Below, piece after piece: positions 45,761 to 63,603 of a stretch of 64,000 nt of DNA; positions within the stretch are counted from its first letter, which is position 1, and the number at the start of each line of letters is the position of its first letter. Source of the DNA: Phragmites australis (lineage: Eukaryota; Streptophyta; Magnoliopsida; Poales; Poaceae); assembly GCF_958298935.1 (NCBI RefSeq), contig NC_084922.1, forward strand, positions 8,868,501 through 8,932,500, written 5' to 3'. Both the position numbers and the translations under genes were made by a program. Below the pieces are notes generated by a model. The model searched no databases. It saw only the letters and a program-made list of their open reading frames with translations, and was not told where the DNA came from.

Positions 45761-48700
45761 ATGGATAGCTCGACCTCGAGGACGAGTCTGAATTGCATCA
45801 GCCTGGCTGACCCGGACATCCAGAAATCTGTCGCGCTCCTCAAGCAGGTCCTCGGTTTCTTTTCTTGATATAATCTCAATTTTCAGTTGTTTGAATTGCA
45901 GAAAGCTCGGAACTTCCTTTCTTGAGAATTATGATCACGGTTAAATCGTTCGTCTTCTTTGGTTATTCATCCATATAGGAAGGCACAAATTTCATCGAAG
46001 CATGTTTCTAGGTTTTCTTTCTTTTGTTTAGCGGGCAGGAATCTGCTTGTTATAATAGATGTTTCTTTTGTCGCTGTTAGTGCACAAGTTCAGCAAAAAC
46101 ATGGACTTAGCCCTGTTCGAAATATTATACTAGTAATGTTTAATTGAACTATCATTAATCAACTGTTGCTTTCACCTCGTACGTTGTCTAATTGTGCCTT
46201 CAAATTTGCTGCATTCGGAAACCAAGGTGGAGTATCAGCGGTACTTGGATAAATTATTTGTATTAGTATACATCTTCAACTAGAATCCTTGATTATGCCA
46301 AGAGGACCATTTGCCTCTAAGAACCGAGTTTTATATGAAATGCAAGTTACAATTTTTGCATGCTAAATAGGTAAAACGTAAGAGCGTTATATGACATGCA
46401 TCAACTTGTAATATCGTATTCCCAGTTTTCGGATTAGAAAGTCAAAGTACACCGTGTTCTAGATTTTCAGTTTCCAACACTTGCTTTAGTTTCTGTTTGT
46501 GGTGACATAAGTCCCTCCCTACAACTCATGAATTAGTTCATTTGTGCCATAATGTGTTGCCTTTTGACTGGCTATAATTTAGTATCCGGCCACTGAAATC
46601 CAGTATGCATCAATGTATTTTATTATAATTGGCCGATGTGGGAAGAATCTATTCCATTTTCTTTTTGGCTTCTTGTTAAATTATAGTTTGCATGTATAGC
46701 AGCTGAACGTTCAAGTGTTACATATCTCTGCTGTTTCCGAATCTTCTAATAGTTGTGCATCATCTTGTTTGCTAAACGAATGTTTTCTTCTTCTTCTTCT
46801 TTGGCAGGCATGCCTGGATTCAGGCTTCTTCTATGTGGTGGATCATGGGATAAGCCAGGAGTTCATGGATGAGGTTTTTGACCAGAGCAAGAAGTTCTTT
46901 GACCTGCCCCACAGTGACAAAATGACGCTTCTCCGGGACGAGAAGAATAGAGGGTATACTCCCATGCTAGATGAAATTCTTGATCCAGAAAATCAAGTGA
47001 ATGGTAATCCATTAACTACCATTTGTGGCTACACTGAAATTTGCTTTTTATGGGCCATCAACAAGTTATAGGCTGGTTGCACTGCAAGTGTTGAGTAGCT
47101 CTGCAGTTTTGGAACCATGCTCTTGGGATGAAAATCTGGACAGGTTATCATGCTGTTGTGGCTGGAGTAATTTCAAAAGAGCAGGTTAAACTACGAAGTA
47201 CTTCTACATAGGCAGCTGTATTGAATCACACTTCAATCTGAATATCCTTGGTTTGTGTATTGTATCATTTTCAGTTCCAGATTGTGCACTCTTACCATCG
47301 GTACTTCTGATCTGTTCCAGGTGACTACAAGGAAGGTTATTATATAGGAGTTGAGGTTCCTGTAGATGATCCACAAGCAAACAGACCATTTTATGGTCCA
47401 AATCAGTGGCCTTCAGAAGGTAAGTTGTTTCCCTTTTTCATACACAATTTACCAAAACCCCTCTTCTAAAACTGAATTAGCAATGGATAACAAAGCCTAA
47501 TGTTTGATAGGTTCCAGTCTATCCTATGCTTGAAACTTGGTGCGTAAAGAACAGTAGATTCTTTAGTTCAACTCGTTTATGTTAAGTGTTTACCACCTAT
47601 GGATAAATCCTTCTTTGCATATATAAGCGCTATAAGGGTGTCATCACTTTTAAGCCTATCTTTCCTTTGATGTTTATTATTTTTATGATAATCATGCATT
47701 ACATTGTCTTTACATGCTTGACATTAACTTCTCCTATCGTTCTTTCAGAAGTATTGCCCAAATGGAGAGAGGTGATGGAGCAATATCACTCGGAGGCATT
47801 GTGAGTTTATTGCACCTTGAATACAGTAATGAAGATACTTCTTTTGTATAGAAGCGCATCTTTTATGATAGTGACTTCAAAATTTTAAGAATGTCAAAGT
47901 GAGCAAGGATGATCCATAAGATTGAAAGTAAACTTAATTCCCACGTTTTTTTTTTTTTTTGGAAGTAGCACAATGAACATCTGGTAAGCCTGACGTTACA
48001 CTAGAAAGCTTCTAAATATTAAATAAAATCTTTTTGATATGTGCTCATCTTTAATCCATTGAAATTTGGTTATGAAGATTTATTTCTTCAATCAGAGTTT
48101 ATACTGTTCTGATTTGATCAACGTTGTGAGGATTTCAGGAGAGTGGCAAAATCAGTTTCAAGAATCATTGCTCTTGCTTTGAACCTAGATGTGGACTTCT
48201 TTGATAGACCTGAAATGCTTGGCGAGCCTATAGCCACACTAAGGCTTTTGCACTATGAAGGTGGACAAAAGACAGGTCATGCCTTCATGTCAAATGATAT
48301 TTATCCACAAGAAACATGACGAATTTTATTGTTTGATGTTCTTTTATCATCAGGTCAAGTGTCAAATCCTGCAAAGGGTGTTTATGGAGCGGGTGCCCAT
48401 TCAGACTATGGACTGATAACTCTCCTAGCAACCGATGATGTAGTTGGGCTCCAAGTAATACTCCTTGAAACAATACTTCTCTTATATTTCTCTTGGCTTT
48501 GTTTCAAACTGGGATTTGCCCTCTGAATTCTGCAGATATGTAAGGATAGGAATGCTCAGCCTCAAGTATGGGAATATGTGGCTCCTGTGAAAGGGTAAAC
48601 CTGTTAATTTAATTACTTAGATGTATGTCTCATTCTGGCTGCATGTCTGGGAGGTGAAGGCATGAATGAAATTCATCCTGTTAATCGTAACTCTTAAGTT

Positions 48701-49602
48701 GTTCCATACTGAATGTTGGTGAAGATCCTCACATGTTTGACCTTGATTTTTCAGAGGCTTTATCGTCAATCTTGGTGATATGCTCGAAAGGTGGAGTAAC
48801 TGCATTTTCAGGTAGGCCAATCTATATTAGCACAGTAGCATGTTTGTACTTCTTATTGCTGGCATCTGGATACTATTATTATTTGCTTATTATTGGGAGG
48901 ATTATTAGTGTTGGTTCTGCACCAAGCTGTCTGTTTGAGGAAGAAAATAGATAAAAAAAACATTTTCTTATCTCTTATGATCCGCTTGTTGCTGGTTTTT
49001 TTATGCTGCATTACAATTGATTCTGACACTTGTAGGTCGACCTTACATCGAGTGGTCCTAGATGGACGAGAACGCTACTCGGTAAGTTTCTTCTGTTATG
49101 TAAATCTATCAAGATCATGAACTGGCATATCTGAATGAGCTGAAACTAGTGCGGAAGGAAAAGGAGGAGGATTGTATTATTTATGCATACTGTAACCTAC
49201 CATTCTCCTCGAAAAAGAACAAGGAAAAAGAAAACCACAAGCCCTTAAGTTGTTCCTATTTCAGTTACAGCGGATTCCATCCAATTTGATCATTGTATTT
49301 CCCCCCTTGCTTGGAACAGATAGCCTACTTCGTGGAGCCAAGCCACGACTGTGTAGTCGAGTGCCTGCCGACCTGCAAATCCGAAACAAATCCTCCAAAG
49401 TAAGTTCCAGTTCCTCCAGCCAGTTAAAGTTGTCATCTGCAATTTATCATCACAACTAGAACACATAAGTCCCAAGGAGTTTAAACGCTTGTAATTGCAT
49501 TGTCTGTTCAGGTTCCCTCCAATCACATGCTCTGCGTACCTGTCCCAGCGCTACAAGGACACACATGCAGATCTGAGCTCCTACAGCAACAACAAGGCCT
49601 GA
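45761..49602 (+). CDS. 2-oxoglutarate/Fe(II)-dependent dioxygenase (2-ODD-C23 / DIN11-like)
   Basis: Eleven exons join in phase to 329 aa: 45761-45847, 46808-47003, 47321-47419, 47749-47800, 48139-48260, 48354-48454, 48536-48594, 48755-48811, 49036-49081, 49320-49399, 49512-49602. All introns are GT-AG. The N-terminal DIOX_N part has GFFYVVDHGIS; the double-stranded beta-helix holds the iron triad His201, Asp203 (GAHSDYGLITLL) and His262 (STLHRVV), and the 2-oxoglutarate site Arg271-Tyr-Ser273. The closest family I know is the one including Arabidopsis At3g50210/At3g49630/DIN11, reported as homoarginine-6-hydroxylases; older annotations call it flavonol synthase-like. Such enzymes are soluble and couple 2-oxoglutarate decarboxylation to hydroxylation. 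The substrate here is inferred only from family. No lesions seen. Its 3' end faces the malic enzyme gene. Confidence 0.92.
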
Positions 49603-50606
49603 AAGATGCCCTACGTTATTGTCACCTCTTCTGTTTTGCCCTTTCAGCCATCAAGTATGGTAATGTACCAGTATCACTGTATCAGTATAAGCATAGTAGT
49701 TCTATAGATGCCATTCTTCATGAATCATGAAGAGAGGAATTGTCTTCTTTGTGCATGTGTAGAGAATTTCGAGCTTATCCCTGTCGTTGTCGAGTTCTTC
49801 CCTGATCCCTCTGCCTTTTTTGCAATAGCTTTCGATGTGATGGCAGTAGCCAGTAGGCATCGTGATAATTCTCGCCTCTGCATCTGTTTGGTTTGGTGCA
49901 GCGGTGCCATTTGTTGTGGCGGAAACTTGTCCCGCCCACGTGGTGCACCATGCGCCAATACTTTGTGAGCCGCGTGATGTCACGGTCCTGGTAGGAATCA
50001 GCTTCATCCAACAATTTCACGCGATCATGCTTTGCTCGAAAAAGAAATGGCAAAGTCGCCGCGACGTAGTTTATGGCTGTGGACGGCGAGGCTGGTTTCA
50101 TGTTGAAGTAGAGCTCCATTATTTCATAGTCTAGCTGGGACTGGGAGCATATGCAGCCATACATTTTGGAACCACAGGCGAACACCGGCAGCAACAAGTT
50201 ACTTCTGCCGGAGGCCTGAATCAACTTGCAGCTTTTCCCTTTGTGTCGATTACTTTCGTCATCTGGATTTCTTACACTACTAGATAACTAAGCACATTGG
50301 ACTTTTCAATATAGATATGCTCGAAGGATGCTGGCATGCAGACCGTTTCTCTGAGAACTACAATCCGTGTGCTCTTAATACGCTCGTCATGATCGAGAGA
50401 AAGAATGAACAACAAACATTGGTACAAGATGGTTTGCTTCCATAACGTTACAAGTTACAACTGATATGATGTATGTATAGGCAGATACAATGTCTACCAC
50501 CACCACCAGCAGCAAGAGCGGTGGCGGCGACAAACAGCGACGGCAACAACATTGCAGTACCCTGCATTGATAGGTTTTTATTACTGCAAAACTGATCCCC
50601 GCAGCG
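49603..50606. other. Convergent intergenic region with an unrecognised minus-strand ORF
   Basis: This 1-kb interval holds the 3' UTRs of two convergent genes. Within it a minus-strand frame (50224-49775, 149 codons, with phrases such as KMYGCICSQSQLDYEIMELY and PFLFRAKHDRVKLLDEADSY) stays open, and a plus-strand frame overlaps it (49862-50134). I recognise neither. The minus-strand composition looks protein-like, so it could be an old gene fragment or an extension of the antisense UTR, but chance is not excluded. Confidence 0.3.
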
Positions 50607-55531
<4,925 letters not shown>

Positions 55532-55695
55532 GGTGGCGGCGAGTTCCGCGGAGAGCGGGAGCGAGGCGCGTGGCAGCTGTCTTGCCTCCTCCTCCTCCTC
55601 CCTCTTCCGAGCCGAGCAGCGTGGAGAGGGGAATGGGGGTGGTGGCGAGGAAGGAGGGGGTATAAAAGGGGAGGGGGGCTGGCTCGGCGGGGGAG

Positions 55696-55706
55696 TATTT
55701 AATTCG
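55696..55706 (-). promoter_or_regulatory. Candidate TATA-like box of the NADP-ME gene
   Basis: The minus strand reads ATTAAATACTC about 170 bases upstream of the start codon, in otherwise very GC-rich DNA. It is the only AT-rich core-promoter-like word at a suitable distance. Positional inference only. Confidence 0.3.
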
Positions 55707-55786
55707 GGAGGCGCGCGCCGTTTGACTGGGTTCCTTCGCCGGTGACCTCTGAACCGCGGTTTACCTGCTTCAAACGGCAAAACCAA

Positions 55787-57939
55787 ATGTTGTGCTGCGG
55801 CTTCGTCGGCTGAAATGATCCAGTTGATTAGTGTATATTTTTAGGGACACGGATCCTCAGCGAATTTACCCCTCAGAGGAACTACAATGATCTACATTAG
55901 TATCACTTTTCAACCATCGGATTAAAATCGAACGGCTCAGATCAAATTACTCGTGCACCGTAGGGAAGCTGGTACAGTTCACCACTCATAAACCGCTGTG
56001 CAATCACTACCATTGCCTTCTTCAGCACAGTGCCACTGCAAGAGATCTGTGTCCTATTTTTAGGGGTTGTTTGGATCACGTGGAGCTAAATCCTCATGCA
56101 GAAATTTTGCGTGTAAACGACATCCCGTCAAACCCTATAGACATCTCCTCTCATCGTTTGGTGACAGATGATGAAAATTTCCACCCAAACAAAAGAAATA
56201 AAAAAAAATCGGTGAAAATAAAATAATTTTGAGGAAATTCATAAAAGTGCTAAACTCTACACAGCATTCATCAAATCCATACACGCATTCGATCCAGATA
56301 ATTTGTAGAACTAATCGTCCATTAACATCCTAAATAGAATCAAAATAAAATAAAAAATTAAATTGTTTCTCCGTGATGAATTATGATGTCTCGCCCTATA
56401 TGGTTGGTGGTGGAAGTGAAATTCATGGAGGAAGAACCAGGTTGCTAGTGACCCTACCTTGCAATATAAGTTTATCACACATTTGCTGAGCTCGAAGGCC
56501 GGTGGCTAGGTTGGAGGAACGACCAATGGGAACCAAAAGCTAAGAGACAAGATGTAATATGGAATGATCGGCAGATTTATCATGCAGTGAGGACGTGATA
56601 AAATAGGGTAATGGTAGGGTCTCCTCGTGAGGGTCTCAAGCTCTATGAATCGTTGGCATAAAGAGGCGGCAAGATCTGACAAGAGGACCTCAATCTCGAG
56701 GCACGGCCGGAATAACAAGGCGGCGTGCGAGTAGAAGGGTAATACAAATAGCAAAGGTTATCGAAGGGATCTGTGCATGGCACAGAAGAGGTGGAGGCCA
56801 ATAGGAAGGGTTTAGGGTATGAATACAAAACAAATTATTGGATGTAAAAACCATGTACCGAACATTTTTTTTTTACTTTCTTCTTCTCCTGTTGTTGCAG
56901 TAATAATAATAAATTAGAGAGACGTGGCCTTATCAAATTGCATGAGAGTATGATATTCCGTCATTCCCACGATATTATACTCGCCCCATGCGCGGCCAAT
57001 TGGAGAAGGATGCATATATGTTTTGCGCTTTTCTCTTTGCTGCCAAAGGCGAATACGCAGATGGGATCCAACGAGGAATAAGGTATTAAGCCTTCAAGGT
57101 CGTCAGATTTGGTCCGGTTTGGTGGGCGAGTGCGCCGTGGGCCGTGGCCGTCAATTGGGGCTGGCCGAGCAACCAACTTGTTTTCTCGCCGTCAGTTTCT
57201 AGTCTTACAAGACACTGACTGAAAAATCTTGAGAACCTAGTATCTTTGTACATTTTCCAAGAGCATTATTTTTGTCGTGGAGAATGCTTTGCGGCGGGAG
57301 CAGTTTTTTTTCAAAAAAAAAGATAAAGAAAATCACGTGGTGCGATAGTGCCATGTGAACTGTATACGTACTCGGAGGACCAGGATTTCAGCTGGAGTTC
57401 ACTGAACCTACTCACGCACGCCGAAGTCACCACTCGCCGAGACGGCAGGACGACCAACCTGGATCAACCTGCACTGTAGCAAGGAGGAAACCAAATGGCC
57501 CGTGACAGTGTCAGTCGGGGCGGTAAACGACGAGACGTGAGCGCGTCAGCTCGTGTGGGCTCTCGCGCCGCGGCGAGTAGCCACCTCCACCGCCACGCAG
57601 GCTTGCTGAAACACCCCCACACACACCGCACGGAGGGATGGGATATTAAGCGCCCCTTCTCCATCCCGTCACGAGAAATTCACCTATAAGAAATGAGATG
57701 GGGAGCTTTTCTCCCCTTTAAATATATAAATAGTGGAATTTCTTTCTCAAGTAGGTAGAGCGGGGGCGGGATGTTCCCGCACCTCACCTCTCCCCCCACA
57801 AGCCTCGATTTTTCTTACAAATGATGGTTTTTAAATACCTATATTATGTTATTTTATGAATTTAGATATTTATCTTATGCTATTTTGTATTTATGCTAAC
57901 CTTCCTATCAATGATATGCATCTATCTTTAGATCTTATA
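55787..57939. other. NADP-ME upstream intergenic region
   Basis: No gene supported. From about 56065 there is a GGTTGTTTGGATCACGTGGAGC start followed by AT-rich DNA with AATCCATACACGCATTCGATCC, which resembles a fragment of a grass MITE or other DNA transposon, but its second end was not found. 57.5-57.75 kb is GC-rich, with short frames only. Confidence 0.35.
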
Positions 57940-57951
57940 CTAATTTGATTT

Positions 57952-58553
57952 TTTTTTAGAGAGAAACCAGCTTCCCAGAATGAAAATGGAGTCGAAAACG
58001 TACCTTATGTCCTTTGGAAGCCGCTTGCGTGTTGCCACCAGTCCACCAATTCCATGTCCGTCCGTGGAGTAAAACGATGGAGACCCATTGGCCTCAGTAG
58101 ATGGAACCAGACCTCACGGTTACAGATACAAACGAGGAGCACGTGTTGGATGATTTCAGAGGCCTGACAACACAGGAAGTAAATGCCATAATTCCTCAAG
58201 TTGTGTCTTTCTAGGCGGTCATTTGTCTAGCAGCGACCATAGAGAACCAACCAAAAGAAGAACTTGTATTTTACCGGCGCCTTCGTCTTACATAGCTGTT
58301 TCGCCCCTGATAGCTCTGTTTGTCTATGGAAAAAGGCCATGTAGGCCGACGATGATGAGTATTGCTGGTTTGCGAACCATCGCCAAATGAACTTATCTAG
58401 AGCATCTGATAATTCAACCTGTTCCACAGCATCCCAAATGCATAAAAACTCGACCAGAACAGAAATCGTCAGCGAGCCCGTGATGTCATGTACCCACCTC
58501 TGGTTGCACAATGGTATGCCACTAAACGCGAACAAAGATGTGCATGCCAACAG
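57952..58553 (-). mobile_element. 5'-truncated LINE with zf-RVT fragment
   Basis: A 602-bp insertion flanked by the target duplication CTAATTTGATTT (57940-57951 and 58554-58565); a T run at its left edge is the A-tail of the minus strand. The minus strand encodes the C-terminal zinc-binding region of LINE reverse transcriptase (zf-RVT): DKFIWRWFANQQYSSSSAY, then KTKAPVKYKFFFWLVLYGR, a TAG where Trp is usual, TNDRLERHNLRN, and an LCCQ..IIQHVLLVC cysteine-histidine motif. It is a dead fragment with no upstream endonuclease or RT core. Confidence 0.85.
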
Positions 58554-58565
58554 CTAATTTGATTT

Positions 58566-58999
58566 GTGCTAATCATATTGAATGTAAAGATAAAATATTG
58601 TATTTTGTGCTAATATTAGTATTTTATTAGCTTGTAATAGAGATAGAGACCACATGGGTAACCCATCCCAGGGACAAAAGATGAGGAATAGTGATGGGAA
58701 AATTTCTTCCTAGCAAGGGCGGGTATGTTCACCCACAGCCGCGGAGAATTTTCGTATTGCCATCCCTACCTCACCCATTTGCACACAACTCACTCTACAT
58801 GGAAGTCCAACCTCACATTTGGAGGTCTCCACAAGCCAGTTTGACAGTTCAAAGTGTAGCGCGTAGGATAGAGCCCGAATAGCTAGATAGAACGAGACCT
58901 CCCCTGGGTACACCTTTGGGTCCTTTGGCCAGTCCATGTGACCTGACCCATGAAACTAGGACCCAAGTGTCAGTTGATGTCAGCTCGGCGTTGCTTCTT
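58566..58999. other. Short intergenic segment, nothing seen
   Basis: Between the LINE and MULE2. No coding or repeat signature beyond short AT-rich words. Confidence 0.35.
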
Positions 59000-59094
59000 T
59001 TGGGATTTTTTTAGCCTATTTTAAACTAATATTTTAATAACAACACGTAAGAATCTAAATATCTAAGAAGTAACCTCTTTAGTCACATCACACC

Positions 59095-59290
59095 AGAGAA
59101 ATTGGCATGACTGAGAAATTGGCATGACTCTCACCTTGTTCATGCCAATCTCTTTGACGTGACTAAAGAGTCACGCTAGCGGCTACCCCAACATCGTGCC
59201 ACACGTCGCCGACGTGGCAGGTTTGAGTCATGCCATAAGGGTTGGCGCGACCGACTGTCACACCAACCCCTTTGGCGTGACTCAGCTGCA
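59095..59290. repeat. Hairpin-motif array, left end of MULE2
   Basis: Repeated direct and inverted words of the type TTGGCATGACT, GTGACTAAAGAGTCAC and GTCACACC..GGCGTGAC occur across about 200 bp, so single-stranded DNA or RNA from here could fold into several hairpins. The motif differs from those of MULE1 and MULE3. Confidence 0.6.
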
Positions 59291-59850
59291 TATAGAAGGC
59301 CGCCCCTGCCCTTCTCCCCCGCACCTCTTCTTCCTCCTCCAGCCGCGCGCAACAGAGGTGACACTTCCCTCTCCAGCGTCGATGAATCCCCCTATATCTC
59401 CACCAATCAAGCCCGATTTGAAGGGGATTTCGCGGAAACGTGTTCTAGGAAGGTAGCTCATCCATTCCCTCTAAGTTTTTTTTAGGTTTTGGCTTGCATT
59501 TATAGTTCAAGGGTAGTTAGGGTTTAAGATAATGTTGATGTTGTTATGAAATTTCTATGTTTTGAGTTAGATCGGATGTCATATATAGTGCTATGTATGT
59601 ATAATTACGTATGTGTATTGTGTGAAATTTGTTGCATACAATTATTTGAGCGTAGGAAATTGAATCAGTTGTGGATAGGCTTAATGTATATGAGCAATGC
59701 ATATTCTTCTATATATATATGAGCATTTTTGAATTGTTTTGATGAAATGATGAGGTGTAGGAATTGAATTGGATAATGTGTAGGATTTTCATGTGTTATA
59801 GCGATGATATTTTTGTATATGTGTAATGATTGGATGGTTTATGTGTGTAG

Positions 59851-62613
59851 ATGGATCAGGTTGTTCGTATGTTTTTTAATGGAACGGTTAATGCAAATGG
59901 GAAGTTTGATAAGATGAGAGAGCAAGTGTTGAAATTTGGGAACTCTCCTTGATTCGATGAAATTGTTGCTCAGGTTAGGTAAGTTATGTATGTTGATGTG
60001 GATGTATGTAATGTAACCGTACGTGGAAGGTATGATGCCGACTGGGGTGGTAGGGCTCACTATATTGTTATGGAGTTGGCGCCGGAGAATGATTGAAAGT
60101 TGTACAAGAATTGTGTGAATGGCTCTCAAGTTTGTTGCGCGGAGTTGGTAGTTGATATGGGTATCGAAGGAAGCTCGATGCCATTGGTTCAACATGTGTC
60201 GGGTAGTATTAGACAAGAAGTGGAGCCTGCTAAGCATTTGACTCAGAAAATTCCCGCCATTGTCCCAGAGATTGCCAGTATCTCTGAACTCGCCGATGTT
60301 ACTGTTCCGTAGGTACCTCGTGCCTCTATTCAGGAGATAGTTGCCGGTGGTTCCAATAACTTTGATTTGGTTGTGGTATGTATGACTTCGATGATGGTTT
60401 TTTTTTAGGATGAGGAGGCCCAAGTAAATGTTGAGGAGACACAAATCTTTTTGTCAGACAGTGAGGACGAAGATGAAGATGATGAGGTAAAAAAAAGATG
60501 AACATGTGCCTAGTGTTAAGCAACGACTCTTGGGTGTTGAGGTGGGAGGAGAAGTAGGCGAGGAAGAGAAGGAGGCTTGGTGGGATGAAATTTACACGGA
60601 ACAGGAGATAAGGACACTGAAGGTTGTACATGTGGATGTGCCCAAGGTGCCGGCCTACGCGAACATTTCATTGACCAAGAATGCACTTTATGATAATGGC
60701 TTAGTGTCCATGGAGGAGGAAGTAGACAGTGAGAAGAAGTTGGTTAAGAAGAGAATGATATTTGATAGTCTTGATGAAGTGAATTCTGGTTCAAGGACTA
60801 CTCAATGCGGCACCATAGACCATACAACGTGGTTCATTCTTATGCGAAGGAGAGGTACACTATAAAATACAAATGTTGTGTATGGGGTGTATGGGTCTGT
60901 CTTATTCCAAGCGATGATCGACGATGGAAAGTCACAAATGTGAAACAATCTCACACTTATGGGTCAGCAAGGCCCAAACAAGTGCACTCCTAGTGCGCGG
61001 TGAGGTATCTTGGTCAACGCATCACCCCCATTGTTCAGGCAAACCCGGGCACGATTGTGGCATCTCTAATTGAGTTTATAGTTGGGTTTACCAATTACCA
61101 CATGTTATATGGCAAGACATGGATGGCGAAGCAACATGTCATGGTATTACTATGGGGAGATTGGAAGGAGGCGTACGCGAGGGTCCGTAGGATCTTGTAT
61201 GCAATTTTACATTTCAACTCTAGGACTAAGTGGTTCATTTCATCTGGTGGCATGATGGGCAGCGATAGTGGTGTCATGAAGTCTGTCATGCAGCGTGTGT
61301 TTTGGTGCCTTCCTCAATGCATGGAGGCCTTCAAGCATTTTAGGCCCATAATTAGCGTCGATGGTACTTTCTTAACGAGAAAGTACAAGGGTGCACTGAT
61401 AATTGATGTTGCATCGATGCGGAGGATCAGTTGGTACCTCTAGCATTGGCGTTGACAGAGGGAGTGAGGAATAGTAGTTGGTCTTGGTTCTTGTACCTGG
61501 TTTGCTGTTAATTGGAGCGGGGTGCCAAGTCTGTGTGATATCGGATCAGCACCAGGATCTCCTTAATGCAGCTAGAGAACAAATGGAGGGTTACCCTCCT
61601 CTTGTGCACCGGTGGTGCATGCGCCATTTTGCTACCAACATTTAGAGAAGACAGAAGAGCAGGGAGGTAATAAAGAAACTGAAGATACTTTTCAAAGTTA
61701 AAGAGGAGAGACAGTTTAACAAAAAACATGTAGAATTGGAAAAGTTCTTGAACAATACTGTGACAGAGTGGTTGAAGAGTGAAATGTCTAATAAGTGCAA
61801 ATGGGCGTTAGCGTATGATGAGGGTGGTTGTAGATATGGAACAATGACCACAAATATCTCGAAGGTATTCAACAACATTCTTAAAGGTATTCGTGCAATG
61901 CCAGTATCTGTCATCGTGGAGTACACCTTCCACAAATGCAACTTCTATTTTGTCGATTAGTGGAAGAAAGCACGTAATGGACTTGATGCTGGTGAGGTGT
62001 GGACAAAAGCTATCGCTAAGCACCTCACAAAGCAGGGAGAAATATCTACTACCCAAGAGGCACAACTCTTTAATCCAAGGAGCTATGTTTACAACATTAC
62101 ATCAGCATTTCGGACTAGCGTAGGTGGTGAGAGCTCTGGCGGCAGGATCTGTAAAGTAGACTTAACTACAGCAGAGTGCACGTGCAGGACTCCGCAATTG
62201 TTACATGTCCCGTGCTCATATGTTATCACGGCATGCCAGATGAGAAGAGTGGACCACATATCCTCTAACTACTTGACCCCAGTGTATTCTAAGAGAATGG
62301 CTTTGAAGGCTTGGAGTCCACCTTCGAGCCTTTACTTGATTCTTCGCAATGGCCTAATTACAACGGTGATGAATATGTGCCGGACTGTGGTCTACTAAAA
62401 CAAAAATCAGGGAGGAGGAAGCGAAAACGGCTCCAAAACGAGATGGATGATTGCAATAATGGTTATGGTGATAACATGTATGGAGCTGACGACTTTTATG
62501 AGGCGCCTATTAAAATACGTTGCTCCTTATGCCATCGGTTTGGCCACAGGATGGAACAACATAAGGAGTGTTCGAAGAATCAGCCAACTTATAGAGAAAA
62601 AGGGGAACTCTAG
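59851..62613 (+). pseudogene. MULE2 transposase, decayed
   Basis: The reading begins MDQVVRMFFNGTVNANGKF at an ATG after an AG acceptor and has stops soon after (near 59950, 59980 and 60095) and many frame changes later. Recognisable parts are an N-terminal module (VNGSQVCCAELVVDMGI), an acidic stretch, a MuDR-type region (YTIKYKCCVWGVWVCLI..QSHTY), the DDE core start (RPIISVDGTFLTRKYKG), a strongly decayed core from 61440 to 61960, a SWIM finger (CTCRTPQLLHVPCSYV, with Tyr where His is usual) and a CCHC knuckle (CSLCHRFGHRMEQHKEC). The gene is non-functional. It is a different lineage from MULE1, whose N-terminal region is unrelated by eye. Confidence 0.82.
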
Positions 62614-62661
62614 AAAGGGGCAGTAAATCGTAGTTTGATAGAGGCAACCTATTTAATATTA

Positions 62662-63499
62662 GGGATAAATGCAAAACCCCCCCCCCCCCCCAAAAGTCAC
62701 TTGGATTTTGACTTTCCCCCCCAAAAGTTGTTTTGTTGCAAAAAACCCCCTAAAGGTTTGATTTTGTTGCAAAAACACCCCCAAAAATTCAAAAGAATTT
62801 AAAACAAATCACAAAAAATTCTAAAAAAAACTAGAGACAATTATAAGACCTTTTGTGAAATTTGTTTTCAAAAATAATATCCTTTGCATCATATTTCATG
62901 GAGAGTAAGTTTGAAAAAAAAGAAAAACGTGTAACTCATTTATTAATTCGAGTTAAATGCATAGTTAATTATTTACTAATCCAAAAATCATGAAACAAAT
63001 TTTTTTAGTCTTCTTACATGATTCTCTATCTTGTAAAAATACATGAAATCTTGAAATAGTTATTGTAATGTGCAGGATTCAGTAAATGGGTTGCAGATAG
63101 ATTAATTCATAACTAATCCATAACACCCCCAAAATTAGTGAAACCACTTTTATTAGTTTACTTAAACAATTATTTGTGTAGGAAAAATAATGGTAGACAT
63201 GACAAAGTTAAAATAACATGAGTTAATAAATGAGCTGCACATTTTTCTTTTTTTCCAAACTTCCTCTCCATGAAATATGATGCAAAGGATATTATTTTTG
63301 AAAACAAATTTCACAGAAGGTCTTAGAATTGTCTCTAGTTTTTTTTAGAATATTTTTAATGATTTTTTTATTTTTTTGAATTTTTAGGGGGTTTTTTGCA
63401 ACAAAGTCAAACTTTTGGGGGGCTTTTTGCAACAAAATAACTTTTGGGGGGGAAAGTCAAAATCCAAGTGACTTTTGGGGGGTTTTTTGCAGTTTTCCC
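62662..63499. mobile_element. Mutator-type MITE with long terminal inverted repeats
   Basis: An 838-bp element flanked by a perfect 9-bp target duplication TTAATATTA (62653-62661 and 63500-63508). The ends read GGGATAAATGCAAAACCCCC and the inverse of GGGAAAACTGCAAAAAACCC, and the inverted repeat continues about 300 bp inward (for example ATTTCATGGAGAG paired with CTCTCCATGAAAT). There is no coding capacity. The 9-bp duplication and long inverted repeats indicate the Mutator superfamily. It inserted into MULE2 between the transposase and PMD genes. Confidence 0.88.
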
Positions 63500-63603
63500 T
63501 TAATATTATATTATGTTCCTTGTCAAAAAATTTATATATGACGACAATTATGTTGTTTTTGTTCGTTATCTAACGACCGTGTGACAATTCATATTGCAGG
63601 GCG

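Noticed and set aside
59839..60444. 201-codon minus-strand open frame
   Set aside because: It is antisense to the MULE2 transposase N-terminal region, which has family-like protein sequence on the plus strand. The minus product is His/Asn/Leu-rich with no motif.
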